Shown here one piece after another: positions 10,726-20,335 of a stretch of DNA of 64,000 nt; the first letter of the stretch is position 1; each line of letters starts with the position of its first letter. Both the position numbers and the translations under genes were made by a program. The stretch is taken from the NCBI RefSeq assembly GCF_963676065.1, contig NZ_OY780933.1:1290001-1354000 (forward strand). Reading direction: 5' to 3'. The notes beneath the pieces are model-generated. The model worked only from the letters and a program-made list of their open reading frames with translations, had not been told where the DNA came from and searched no databases. This stretch comes from Maridesulfovibrio sp. (lineage in GTDB: Bacteria; Desulfobacterota; Desulfovibrionia; Desulfovibrionales; Desulfovibrionaceae).

Positions 10726-11575
10726 ATGTTTTTTGGATGGTTCTGATTGTTTGTGTGACAATTTCGCAGACCTTACCGCTATACAGCATGGCTACATGAC
10801 CAAGAGCCGGGCAGCGTATTACGGACCAGTCATCCGGGCGGGGGATAAGGTTTTTCCACGGCAGCACCAATTCATCCGTGGGTGAGACAATAGCTGTCTT
10901 GCTAATTACTTTTGGGTAACCGATTTTGTCTTCGCCTTTGAAAAGGCTGCTGTCAGGGTGCAGACTGCGGCCCAGTCTGCCGATGGCTATGGATGCCAGA
11001 ATGCTTCCGCCGTAGGGTGTTCCCATGCTGATGATTCCGGCACACATTTTTTCTATTTCCGGGTCTTGCGTCGCACCGCAAGCAAGCAGACCGCCGAGGC
11101 TGTGTCCGGTGAGGATTATTTTTTTTCCTGATTTCCGGTGCAATTCTGAAATTATATCCCGTAGTTCCAGCACCAGCTCAGGATAAGATGTAGTAAAGCT
11201 GTTGTATTGCCATGTGTGCAGACCGGTAAATCCTGCCAGATTCAAACGGTAACGCATAAGTACCCACGCGGATTTGTTGTGGTAGAGTCCGTGAACCATC
11301 AGGATCGGGGTGTTATCACCGTTTTTTTTGATCAGCGGCAGGTCGCTCAGGAAGGTTAATGGTCGGGTACATATTGCCGTGAGCAGACTGAATCCCGCTG
11401 AGAGTTCGGCCTGCGTCAGTTCCATGAGGGCCTTTTTAAAACCCCGCTCGCGGATTTCTTTTTGATTGCAGAATGCAGCAAAGATGAAAAGCGGCAAAGG
11501 CAGCAGAAGTAAAATCAGAATGGCAAGAATGATGATTTTCATGGGTGGTTCCGGTTTTAGTTTCTCTGTTGGCAT
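10724..11575 (-). CDS. Membrane-anchored alpha/beta hydrolase, lipase/esterase-like
   Basis: A hydrophobic segment (about residues 12-32) is followed by an alpha/beta hydrolase domain. Visible elements are the oxyanion-side MVHGLYHNKSAW, the nucleophile elbow TGHSLGGLLACG, a late Asp in SPTDELVLPW, and a His in PALGHVAMLY, giving a plausible Ser-Asp-His triad. It resembles triacylglycerol lipase or PGAP1-like esterases acting at the periplasmic face. A second start at 11542 (MKIIILAIL) has GGAACC upstream and would put the anchor at the very N-terminus. It stands alone. The substrate is unknown. Confidence 0.75.
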   Translation of the reverse strand: MPTEKLKPEPPMKIIILAILILLLLPLPLFIFAAFCNQKEIRERGFKKALMELTQAELSAGFSLLTAICTRPLTFLSDLPLIKKNGDNTPILMVHGLYHNKSAWVLMRYRLNLAGFTGLHTWQYNSFTTSYPELVLELRDIISELHRKSGKKIILTGHSLGGLLACGATQDPEIEKMCAGIISMGTPYGGSILASIAIGRLGRSLHPDSSLFKGEDKIGYPKVISKTAIVSPTDELVLPWKNLIPRPDDWSVIRCPALGHVAMLYSGKVCEIVTQTIRTIQKT

Positions 11576-11683
11576 TTTCCAAGGGTCTGCATAAATTGCC
11601 AGCAGTTTGTTTTCAATTGACGCATATTGTTTCCACCTGCAACATAATTCTCAATCTTTATCGTTACAAATGGGAGAGCTGAA

Positions 11684-12721
11684 ATGAAAAATACAATTTT
11701 AAGTCTGGATATCGGCAGCGGTACTCAGGATGTCTTATATTACATGAAAGGTGTTGAGATCGAAAATTGTTTCAAATTTGTTCTGCCTTCACCTGCTCGG
11801 GTAATAGGGGATAAGATTAAGAAACTTACGGAAACAGGGCGCGATATCTACCTTTCGGGCAGGAATATGGGTGGTGGTTTCGGGCGCTCCGTCTATCCGC
11901 ATATGGAGGCTGGGTACAAAGTTTATGCCCATCCGCGCGCGGCTCTGGCTCTCGGGGACGATCTTACCCGGCTGGAAAAGAACGGGATTCTTCTCTCTGA
12001 GGAAAAACCTGCGGATTGCATTGAGGTTCCCCTTGCCGATTTCGACTCTGAGTGGTGGAAAGGTTTTTTTGCCGCGGCAGGACTTGAATACCCTGACTAC
12101 ATTACGGCTTCGGTACAGGACCATGGTTATCATCCGGGAAAAAGTAATCGTATCGGTCGGTTCAATCTCTGGAAGCATCTATTGCTGGAAAACGACGGTC
12201 GTCCGGAAAGTCTGGTCTTTGAGAACGTTCCGCAGGAATTTACGCGTATGGCCGAGTTGCAGGATAGTATAGGAGGGGGGGCTGTAAGCGATACCGGCGC
12301 AGCCGCGGTGCTGGGTGCTCTTTTTATGGATGAGATTATGGAGCACAGCCACCGTGAGGGAGTCTGCCTGATCAACGTAGGTAATAGTCATACCGTGTCG
12401 TTCCTGCTTTATAAGGGGGCGGTTTTCGGAGTTTATGAGCACCATACCGGAAATATGACTCCAGAAAAACTCTGGAATGATTCGTTACGATTTAGACAGG
12501 GCAAACTTACCTTTCAGGATGTTTTTGATGACTGGGGGCACGGCTGCCTGACTCTGAATCTTCCCGAAGAAGCGCAGGGGTTTACTCCTACTTACGTAAT
12601 GGGTCCCCGTCGCTCCATGATGGACGGACTTCCTGTTGAATATCCGGCTCCCGGAGGAGATATGATGCTTGCAGGCTGTTTCGGGCTTATCAAAGGAATG
12701 GAGTTGAGTGGAGTGTTGTAA
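11684..12721 (+). CDS. DUF1786 family protein, actin-like ATPase fold
   Basis: The N-terminus ILSLDIGSGTQDVLYY resembles the phosphate-1 loop of sugar-kinase/Hsp70-type folds. Later INVGNSHTVSFLLYKG and GDMMLAGCFGLIKG fit the second phosphate loop and closing segment. The length (345 aa) and overall pattern fit DUF1786, found mainly in anaerobes and often annotated as pyruvate-formate-lyase-activating-like, without biochemical proof. A GGGAGAG ribosome site precedes the ATG. No pfl genes lie nearby, so no pathway is proposed. Confidence 0.7.
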   Translation: MKNTILSLDIGSGTQDVLYYMKGVEIENCFKFVLPSPARVIGDKIKKLTETGRDIYLSGRNMGGGFGRSVYPHMEAGYKVYAHPRAALALGDDLTRLEKNGILLSEEKPADCIEVPLADFDSEWWKGFFAAAGLEYPDYITASVQDHGYHPGKSNRIGRFNLWKHLLLENDGRPESLVFENVPQEFTRMAELQDSIGGGAVSDTGAAAVLGALFMDEIMEHSHREGVCLINVGNSHTVSFLLYKGAVFGVYEHHTGNMTPEKLWNDSLRFRQGKLTFQDVFDDWGHGCLTLNLPEEAQGFTPTYVMGPRRSMMDGLPVEYPAPGGDMMLAGCFGLIKGMELSGVL

Positions 12722-12842
12722 TGAATATTATTGATCAATAACTTGCTCTCATGGATTAATGACGTTAATGGTGAAACGATCAGTTTATTACTTATGATGC
12801 TATAGTTCCCTTAACCTCATAGATGGAAACAATAGATTTAAG

Positions 12843-15002
12843 ATGAAGCTGCGTATCATACTGTTTGCATGCTTGTTTGTTCTGCCCGGTTGTACGGATA
12901 TCTTTGCCGAAGGTTGGCTCTCGGCTACTCTTACGGAGTTGGGAGCCGGTAATCTGGATAGAATTCTGGTCATCGGAGCGGGGATTATTATTACTGTTCT
13001 GCTGGCTTTCATTGGATTTCTTTATCTGAACATAGATAAAAGAAAGAAGGTGGAGGTAGAGTTACAGCGAGAGCGTGATCTCATGGGCAGCATCATGGAA
13101 ACCAGTCCTATGGGAATTCTGGTGATGGATAAGGGCGGTAAGATTATTTTTGCCAATGATCAGGCTGCCCGTGTTCATGGTGTGGCCCGTGAGGAAATCA
13201 TCGGCAAGCAGCATGATGATCCTGTCTGGCGAATTTCCGCTCATGACGGGGCTCCTTTTCCTGATGAGCGTCTGGCTTTTAACCGGGTAATGAAAATCCG
13301 CAATGCTGTGCTCGATATCCGCCATGCCATCCATTGGCAGGATGGTCGTCGGGTACTGCTTTCCATCAATGCTTCCCCCATTTTTTCCGCTGACGCTTCA
13401 ATCACAAAAGTTGTGGCTACTGTTGAGGATATCACCACCCGCAAAAAGGTTGAGGAGGCCCTCAAGGAAAGTGCCTATCGTTTCCGCTCACTGGTTAAAA
13501 CGGCAGAAAGCGTAATTATTCTGCTGTCTCCGGATAAAAAGATTCTTGAATTCAATCGCATGGCTGAGCATCTGTTCGGCAGAACCCGGCATGAAGTGCT
13601 GGGCCGTGACTATTATGAACTGTTTGTGCCGGAGCGGCTTTGGGCGGACCATAACCGTCAGTTTGCAACCGTGCTTTCCGGAAATTCCCTGCGCTTGCTT
13701 GAAAATTACGTGATAGCTAAGGACGGGGAAGAGCGCATTATGCAGTGGTCCCTTTCCCGTTTGCTTGATGCCAAGGGTGGAGCTTTGGGTGTCCTTGCCG
13801 TGGGGCAGGATATTACGGAACGCAAACGCAGCGAGGCTGAGCTTTGCGAAGCCCGTGATGCCGCGGAGGAAGCGAGCCGGGCCAAAAGTGAATTTCTCGC
13901 CAACATGAGTCACGAAATTCGCACTCCGATCAGTGCGATAATCGGTATGAGCGAAATGACCCTGAATACAAATCTGAGCATAGAACAGAAGGGGTATCTG
14001 GTAACGGTCAAAAAGGCTGCGGAATCACTGCTGCATATCATCAACGACATACTCGATATTTCCAAGATCGAAGCCCGTAAGATGGAGCTGCGGTCTGATG
14101 ATTTCAATCTCTTTGATATGCTGGAAAAACAGCTTGCTGTGCTTAAAGTGCAGGCCGAGGAAAAAGGCATAGAATTGCGGGCCAACGTCAATGACAATGT
14201 CTCCCGTTGCTACTACGGTGATGAGTACCGGTTGGGACAGGTCATCATCAATCTCGTTGGAAACGCTATTAAATTTACTGAGAAGGGTTATGTTGAAGTT
14301 TCAGTGAACCATGTGGGTAGTTTTGCCGAGGGCGCAGTCCTTGAATTTATTGTCAAAGACACCGGGATAGGTATTTCTGATGATAAGGCGGAGAAGCTTT
14401 TTGAAAGTTTCGTGCAGCTCAATGCCGGATATTCCAAGCGTCATCCCGGAAGCGGGCTGGGGCTGGCTATCTCCCGGCAACTGGTTGAGATGATGGGTGG
14501 TCAGATTACCTTCAGCAGCAAGAAAGACTGGGGTACTGAGTTCAAATTTACCGTCAGGCTCAAGTCCAGCGTGGGTGACTGCGAAGAAAGTCCTGTTATC
14601 AAATTCGAGAGATCAGACTCAGGAGAAACCGTTCCGGCGCGTATTCTTCTGGCTGAAGACAACGCCACCAATCAGCTTTACATTGCCCATTTTCTGACCG
14701 AACAGGGATTTGAGGTGGAAACAGCGGAAAACGGTATCGAGGCGTTGAATCTTCTTGAACAGAGTGGAACCTTTGATGTGATCCTTATGGATGTGCAAAT
14801 GCCTGAAATGGATGGTCTGGAAGCAACAAAAAGGATCAGGGAGCAGGGAAATGATATTCCTATCATAGCTTTGACTGCCTACGCTATGGAAGGTGACCGC
14901 GAAAAGTTTCTCAATAGCGGTATGGACGCTTACTCATCAAAACCGGTTAAAATCGACGAGCTGGTCAAAGTCATCGCCAAGCTTGTTCCCCACAAGGCAT
15001 AA
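12843..15002 (+). CDS. Membrane hybrid histidine kinase: PAS-PAS-HisKA-HATPase-receiver
   Basis: The N-terminus ends in a lipobox-like VLPGC, followed by a short periplasmic piece and one transmembrane helix (about 37-60). Two PAS domains follow (about 80-200 and 210-330). HisKA has the phospho-acceptor His357 in SHEIRTP. The ATPase domain shows N-box NLVGNAIKFT, DTGIGIS and GSGLGLAI. A C-terminal receiver has Asp650 in ILMDVQMPEMDG and the late KPVK. Almost no periplasmic domain is present, so sensing is probably by the cytoplasmic PAS domains. A partner Hpt protein would be needed for relay and is not adjacent. The gene is monocistronic. Confidence 0.9.
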   Translation: MKLRIILFACLFVLPGCTDIFAEGWLSATLTELGAGNLDRILVIGAGIIITVLLAFIGFLYLNIDKRKKVEVELQRERDLMGSIMETSPMGILVMDKGGKIIFANDQAARVHGVAREEIIGKQHDDPVWRISAHDGAPFPDERLAFNRVMKIRNAVLDIRHAIHWQDGRRVLLSINASPIFSADASITKVVATVEDITTRKKVEEALKESAYRFRSLVKTAESVIILLSPDKKILEFNRMAEHLFGRTRHEVLGRDYYELFVPERLWADHNRQFATVLSGNSLRLLENYVIAKDGEERIMQWSLSRLLDAKGGALGVLAVGQDITERKRSEAELCEARDAAEEASRAKSEFLANMSHEIRTPISAIIGMSEMTLNTNLSIEQKGYLVTVKKAAESLLHIINDILDISKIEARKMELRSDDFNLFDMLEKQLAVLKVQAEEKGIELRANVNDNVSRCYYGDEYRLGQVIINLVGNAIKFTEKGYVEVSVNHVGSFAEGAVLEFIVKDTGIGISDDKAEKLFESFVQLNAGYSKRHPGSGLGLAISRQLVEMMGGQITFSSKKDWGTEFKFTVRLKSSVGDCEESPVIKFERSDSGETVPARILLAEDNATNQLYIAHFLTEQGFEVETAENGIEALNLLEQSGTFDVILMDVQMPEMDGLEATKRIREQGNDIPIIALTAYAMEGDREKFLNSGMDAYSSKPVKIDELVKVIAKLVPHKA

Positions 15003-15054
15003 GGAAAAGCGGATTACCGGTAACCAGATGGTTCCACGGCAATCCGGCTGTAAT

Positions 15055-15474
15055 TTATTGTTCGGTTCCTTTTTCTTCAATATTGCCGACGAGGTCCTTG
15101 TGCAGGATTCCGGCGATCTGTTCCTTGAAGTCCATGAGTTCTTTGTTATTGATCCCGGCAATTATGTCTTTAGCTGAGTCCACTTCATCGAAGCCTTTGT
15201 TGATGGCGCATATGAGGTGGATTCCTATTTTTTTGCCTTCAAGATCAACAGTTCCGAGTATGTTTGATTTTTTGATCTTTTTTCTTACTGCCTGCGGAAG
15301 CTGGGGGATGGCAAGCAGCATGTCGCGGGGATAGAACAAGTAGCCGAAGGAAAAATTTTCAGCGGTAAAAGCGTCATTCTGGAATCCGCTGTTGAGATCC
15401 AGGTCGCTGCCTTTTGCTGATTCCAGCATCTGCATGATGTCGGAGGCGATAGTTTCCGCGTAACCTTTGTCCAT
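15055..15474 (-). CDS. Conserved-looking hypothetical protein, 139 aa
   Basis: The frame is open to 15591, but the ATG at 15474 is preceded by CAGGGAG with an 8-nt spacer, so translation from MDKGYAETIA is preferred. The protein is soluble and acidic with no signal peptide. It contains AIPQLPQAVRKKIKKS and an Ile/Leu-rich central strand region followed by helices. No domain is recognised. It converges with the hybrid kinase gene and lies on the same strand as the small membrane protein upstream, separated by 180 bp. Confidence 0.6.
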   Translation of the reverse strand: MDKGYAETIASDIMQMLESAKGSDLDLNSGFQNDAFTAENFSFGYLFYPRDMLLAIPQLPQAVRKKIKKSNILGTVDLEGKKIGIHLICAINKGFDEVDSAKDIIAGINNKELMDFKEQIAGILHKDLVGNIEEKGTEQ

Positions 15475-15656
15475 AGTTTTTTCTCCCTGATATATTCTGC
15501 AGCCGTCAGGCTGTTTGTTTGTGATGAAAATAGCCCTGCTCCAGTGGCGGGACAAAAAGAGAATCAAGCATTTGCGGCATGGTAATGTCAAGCTGATAAG
15601 GTTGTCTTACCTGCTGAAAGTATACCTGTGCTCATTTTGTGTTTTGCTTTCGTTTC

Positions 15657-16175
15657 TTAGCTGTCGTGCGGGGTATGATTGAATGTAAGTTTTCCCCACG
15701 GCTTGAATACGGAAACCCAGACCAGAAAGATCAGGCAGCCGAGAACCGCGAAGGCGGAGATCTCATTGAGCGATTGGCTGCGCAGGTATTCCGGGGTCTG
15801 AAGGACCAGATCCCCCGTGTTTGCGGAAAGATCGCTCATGTGCTCCAGCCACGGCATATAGAAGGCGAATCCGAAAATGATGAAGCCGAGGTTGATGATC
15901 CATTTGATGACGATCCATTTAAACTTGAAGAATCCCCATCCGTTTTTCCATGCGAACAGGAATCCGGTAAGCAGGCAACCGAGCGCTCCGGAGGTGACTA
16001 CATACTGATCCACCAGCTTAAGGCAGATATCGCGCCCGAACAGGGCTTCCCCCGAGACCGGAGTAAAAAGGCAGTGCAGCAGGACCATGGAAAGTGCTCC
16101 TCCGCCCCATAGGCAGGCACTGATCATGTGCAGGACGCGTAGCCATTTTGTTTGTTTGGAGGTCAGTCTGTTCAT
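15657..16175 (-). CDS. Four-helix integral membrane protein
   Basis: This 172-aa protein has four strong hydrophobic segments, centred near residues 20, 60, 90 and 150. His16 in WLRVLHMISACLWGGGAL falls in helix 1 and resembles small CopD- or DUF2269-like membrane proteins, where such histidines may bind heme. That is a resemblance only. Its start overlaps the stop of the propeller kinase gene by 4 bp (ATGA type), so the two are translationally coupled and probably act together, perhaps as an extra membrane component of the sensor. Confidence 0.6.
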   Translation of the reverse strand: MNRLTSKQTKWLRVLHMISACLWGGGALSMVLLHCLFTPVSGEALFGRDICLKLVDQYVVTSGALGCLLTGFLFAWKNGWGFFKFKWIVIKWIINLGFIIFGFAFYMPWLEHMSDLSANTGDLVLQTPEYLRSQSLNEISAFAVLGCLIFLVWVSVFKPWGKLTFNHTPHDS

Positions 16176-19100
16176 TTTTTTAGTTTGTTATAAATTTCCA
16201 GGGATGCTTTCAGCAGGTCTTCCCTTTTTATGGGTTTGGGCATGAATTTATCGGCACCGGCGCTGATGCATTTACTTCTATAGTCTGAAGATACATGGGC
16301 CGTAAGCGCAATAATTCCAGTCCGTTTCCGGTGAGTTTCCTTTTCATGTTTTCTGAATTTTTCCAGAAAGCTGTATCCATCCATAATTGGCATTTCCATG
16401 TCAAGCAGGATTATATTAAAACTATAATTAACTGCCATTTTTAATGCCTGTTTACCGTCTGCCGCTACTGTAAGGGTCGCTCCCGTGTCTTTTAAAAAAA
16501 GCCTGATCAGTTCCTGATTGGAAAAGTTATCCTCCGCCAGCAGGATCTTCATGGCCGGAAGATGCAGTCGGTTTTCAGCCTGTACGGTGTCATCAGTATA
16601 TGATGTTATGCCCAGTAATTCTATCGTATTGTGGAGTAGCAGCCGTCTTGAAACAGGCATGGGCTGGCCTCTTCCTTTGATGCTCTGGTCCAGCATGCTG
16701 CGCTCAAAAGCGGCCCCCTGCTGCAGCATCAGTACCGGAGGGAGGTCTACTCCTTCATCCTGAAGCGAGTGCAGTAGTTTCAGGCCCTGCGCATTTTCAA
16801 GTGAAAGGTCGTAAACTAGCAGTTTAAACCTGTTCTTTTGCGTGGGCGAAAGCAGCATGCGCAGGCTCTGGGCAGTGGAGCAGGGTGTTGTCGCTCCGTT
16901 GAAATATTTCAGGGTTTCGCAAAGCGAATCCAATGCAACGGGGTTGCGGGCCGCCACCAGTATTTCGGAATATTCCAGATCCGGGCGGACCGTTTCCGGC
17001 TGCTGAGAGGCGCGTGGCATGGGCAGACTAATTGTGAAGGTACTGCCTTTGCCGGGGCAACTGGAGGCTGTGAGGGTCCCACCCATGAGTTCGACCAGTT
17101 TGCGACTGATGGAGAGTCCCAGACCGGAGCCTCCGAACCTGCGGGTGGTCGAGGAATCAGCTTGTGAAAACGGTTCAAATATGGTTTCCAGCTTTTCCGG
17201 TTCAATACCTATTCCGGTATCTGAAATAGTGAAAGTTATGTTGCCGGATAAATGATCTTCACTGGAGCGGGAAACGACCATTGTCACTTCTCCTCGGCTG
17301 GTGAATTTTATCGCGTTGGAGAGGATATTGAGCAGGATCTGGCGTAAGCGGGTGGGGTCTCCCATAACAAATTCTGGAACTTCGGGCTTGAAGCGCAGAA
17401 CCAGTTCTACCATGCGCGATGAAGCCGCTGTGGTTTGCAGGGATATGAGTGATTCCGTTTCATGAAGCAGGTCCATCGGAATGGATTCCAGCTTGACTCT
17501 GTTGGCTTCAATTTTTGAAAAATCGAGAATGTCGTTGATTATGGTAAGCAGGACTTCACCGGATGATTCAAAGATGTTGACGTATTCGGCCTGTTCTTCG
17601 GTTATTCCTGAATTCTTAAGTAGATCGGCAACTCCGAGTATGGAGTTGAGCGGAGTGCGTATCTCGTGGCTCATGCTGGCGAGGAATATACTCTTAGCCT
17701 CGTTTGCTTCTTCTGTTTTCAGGATAGCATTTTCAAGCTGTTTTTCGGTATCTTTGTGTTCTTCGATTTCCCGGTTGAGCTCAACGGTCCTCGCCTCTAC
17801 TTCCCGGGTAAGTTGTGCCTTCTGCCTTTCAACTCTACGGGTTCGCAGGTGGATTATTAAGAACAGCAGCATAATTAAGGCTGTGAACAGCCCGAGATTG
17901 AACCACCATGTTTTCCAGAACGGTGGAATAATGCTTATTTTCAAGCTGGTTCCTATCTTATTCCACACCCCGTCGCTGTTTGATCCCCGAACCTTCAATA
18001 TGTACTCACCATGATCGAAATTGGTGAATGTCGCAGTGGCTTCCGGGGCATCAATCCAATCGTCATTGAAACCTTCCAGCATGTACTGATACTTATTCAT
18101 GGCGGGGTTCTGGTAATCAAGAGCGGAAAAGTTGAAGCTGAACATGGTGTCTTTCCATGAGAGGGTGACACTGTCCGATTCGGTGATGTTGCGTTCAAGC
18201 CTGGCTGGCGAATTCATGATATTCATTCCGGTAATGACCACCTGCGGTGGTATAATGTTTACCTTGATGTCGTCGGGGTTGAACATATTCAATCCCTTAA
18301 GTCCGCCGAAATACATTTTCCCGCTTTGACCTTTGTCATAGGAATTGATCCAGAATTCGATGCCTTGCAGTCCATCGGAAGGACCGAAATTCCATACTTT
18401 GCCGCTGATCGGGTCAAGGCGGGATATTCCTTTAAATGTAGAAACCCAGATATGTCCTTTGCTGTCGAGGCATAGACCCTGTATCCCGTCATTTGCGAGT
18501 CCGTTTTGTTCTGTGTAGCGGGTAAAAATGCCGCTTACGGGATCAAAACGGTTCAGCCCGGAATCTGTTCCCACCCACAGAGAACCATCCGCGGCTTCCG
18601 CAATGGGAGTAACCCGGTCATTTGAAAGTGAGTGCGGGTCTCCGTCAATATGACTGAAATGCTTGAAAGTGCCTTTCTCCCGGTCCATTAGGTCAAGCCC
18701 GGCATTGGTGCAGACCCATAAGTTGTGATTGCTGTCCTCGAAAATATTGCGGACCCTTTTATGTCCGAGGCTGGTCGGATCAGAATCAGAGTGCTTATAG
18801 TGCTTTATTTCACCGGTTTCACGGTCCAGACGGTTCAGCCCTCTTTTGCTGGTCCCGATCCAGATGTACCCCATGCTGCCTTCGTATATCCACCAGATAT
18901 TGTTCTGACTAAGTGAATCGGGGTTGTGCTTGTCCCGTTTATATCTGGCGACGATTCCCTTTTTCTTGTTGATTACGAAGACGCCTTTTTTGCGCGTCCC
19001 TACCCATATAAGCCCGGAATTATCTTGAAATATACAATTTATCCGGTCACCTGATAAGTTCCACGGGGCAGGCGATTTTTTGCTGTAGCTCTGTATTTTA

Positions 19101-20314
19101 CCGTTGCGGGGATCATAGATGTTGAGGCCGTTTTTGTATGTTCCGACCCAAAGCAATCCTTCTTTATCTTCAAGAACTGCGCTTACTTCCAGCCCGGAAA
19201 GAGTATTTTTTTTCCACGGCTTGCGGGTCAGGATTCCGAAGGCCTGCATTTTGGGGGTAAGCTTGCTTAATCCATTGGTATAAGTGGCAACCCAGATTAC
19301 CCCGGAATTGTCTTCAAGGATTTTGGTGACTTTGTTACTGCCCAGACTCTGTTGGTCGAGCTGATTGTTACGGAAAAATGTGAATTTCATTTTTTCCGGA
19401 ATGAGGCCGGAGGTCTGCGGGTCCCTTTTGGCTAAGCCTTCGAGTGTGGCCAGCCAGAGATTGCCGGAGCTGTCATTATATATTTCATTGATTTCCAGTG
19501 ACTGGAACAAATTTTTTATTTTTCCCTTAGAGGGGGTCAGAATGGATAGCCCGCGCTTGGTTCCCACCCACAATTCATCTTTATTCTGCTGGTAAAAACA
19601 GAGCACGGTGTTGTCGCAGATGCTATTTTCGTCATCCGGATCGTGCATGAAGCTTTTGAATGTTCTATTTTTATTGTCAAAAAGGTTCAGCCCTCCGGCT
19701 GTTCCCACCCAGATGCGTCCCTGCAGGTCTTCATATATGGACCGGATTTCATTGTTGCTGATGCTGCCCGGCAGGGATGTGTGTCTGAAGAGCTTGAAAT
19801 AATTTGACTTACGGTTAAAAATGTTCAGGCCATTCTGAGTCCCCACCCAGAGCTGCCCTTGGGAATCCTCAAACAAAGCGCTTACCGCTTTATTTGATAT
19901 GGAATGGGCATCATCAGGATCAGGTTGAAAGCTGGTGAAGGTGTCGGTGCTGCGGTTGTAGCGGTTTAGTCCACCGCTTTTGGTCCCGACCCAAAGTGTG
20001 CCTGATCGGTCTTCGTAAAGGGTGCGTATGTTGCTGTCGGAAAGGCTGCCCTTTTCTTTTGTGTTTTTGTAGATTTTTATGTGTCTGCCGTCATAGCGGT
20101 TCAGTCCGTCATATGTTCCGAACCACAGGAAGCCTTGTGAATCCTGCACCATGCACAGAATGGAAGACTGTGACAAACCATCGCTCAAAGACAAACGATC
20201 AAACCTGAGGTTGTTTTGAAACGCCTGTGCCGGTATTATAGAAATAATGAATATTATCAGAATACCTGTGATGATGGCCGCAGATTTAGTTTTTAGAAGC
20301 ATCAGTCGATCCAT
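16172..20314 (-). CDS. Hybrid two-component kinase with periplasmic beta-propeller sensor
   Basis: A signal peptide or anchor (residues about 10-32) leads into some 700 residues of Reg_prop repeats, recognisable by recurring LWVGTxxGLNR at about 40-45 residue spacing, then a Y_Y_Y domain, a transmembrane helix near 795-815 and a coiled coil. HisKA has His883 in SHEIRTP. HATPase motifs are NILSNAIKFT, DTGIGIE and GSGLGLSI. Two receivers follow. The first lacks the paired N-terminal acidic residues (ILVAARNPVAL) and looks like a pseudo-receiver; the second is complete with Asp1305 in LLDMEMPIMDG. Propeller kinases of this type in Bacteroidetes sense glycans. No polysaccharide genes are near, so the ligand is unknown. 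Confidence 0.9.
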   Translation of the reverse strand: MDRLMLLKTKSAAIITGILIIFIISIIPAQAFQNNLRFDRLSLSDGLSQSSILCMVQDSQGFLWFGTYDGLNRYDGRHIKIYKNTKEKGSLSDSNIRTLYEDRSGTLWVGTKSGGLNRYNRSTDTFTSFQPDPDDAHSISNKAVSALFEDSQGQLWVGTQNGLNIFNRKSNYFKLFRHTSLPGSISNNEIRSIYEDLQGRIWVGTAGGLNLFDNKNRTFKSFMHDPDDENSICDNTVLCFYQQNKDELWVGTKRGLSILTPSKGKIKNLFQSLEINEIYNDSSGNLWLATLEGLAKRDPQTSGLIPEKMKFTFFRNNQLDQQSLGSNKVTKILEDNSGVIWVATYTNGLSKLTPKMQAFGILTRKPWKKNTLSGLEVSAVLEDKEGLLWVGTYKNGLNIYDPRNGKIQSYSKKSPAPWNLSGDRINCIFQDNSGLIWVGTRKKGVFVINKKKGIVARYKRDKHNPDSLSQNNIWWIYEGSMGYIWIGTSKRGLNRLDRETGEIKHYKHSDSDPTSLGHKRVRNIFEDSNHNLWVCTNAGLDLMDREKGTFKHFSHIDGDPHSLSNDRVTPIAEAADGSLWVGTDSGLNRFDPVSGIFTRYTEQNGLANDGIQGLCLDSKGHIWVSTFKGISRLDPISGKVWNFGPSDGLQGIEFWINSYDKGQSGKMYFGGLKGLNMFNPDDIKVNIIPPQVVITGMNIMNSPARLERNITESDSVTLSWKDTMFSFNFSALDYQNPAMNKYQYMLEGFNDDWIDAPEATATFTNFDHGEYILKVRGSNSDGVWNKIGTSLKISIIPPFWKTWWFNLGLFTALIMLLFLIIHLRTRRVERQKAQLTREVEARTVELNREIEEHKDTEKQLENAILKTEEANEAKSIFLASMSHEIRTPLNSILGVADLLKNSGITEEQAEYVNIFESSGEVLLTIINDILDFSKIEANRVKLESIPMDLLHETESLISLQTTAASSRMVELVLRFKPEVPEFVMGDPTRLRQILLNILSNAIKFTSRGEVTMVVSRSSEDHLSGNITFTISDTGIGIEPEKLETIFEPFSQADSSTTRRFGGSGLGLSISRKLVELMGGTLTASSCPGKGSTFTISLPMPRASQQPETVRPDLEYSEILVAARNPVALDSLCETLKYFNGATTPCSTAQSLRMLLSPTQKNRFKLLVYDLSLENAQGLKLLHSLQDEGVDLPPVLMLQQGAAFERSMLDQSIKGRGQPMPVSRRLLLHNTIELLGITSYTDDTVQAENRLHLPAMKILLAEDNFSNQELIRLFLKDTGATLTVAADGKQALKMAVNYSFNIILLDMEMPIMDGYSFLEKFRKHEKETHRKRTGIIALTAHVSSDYRSKCISAGADKFMPKPIKREDLLKASLEIYNKLKK

Positions 20315-20335
20315 TTCAGAGTGTGGATGTACCCG

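Noticed and set aside
11617..11648. TTGACG and CATAAT upstream of the DUF1786 gene as a sigma-70 promoter
   Set aside because: The spacer is 20 bp, too long for a normal promoter; no better pair was found.
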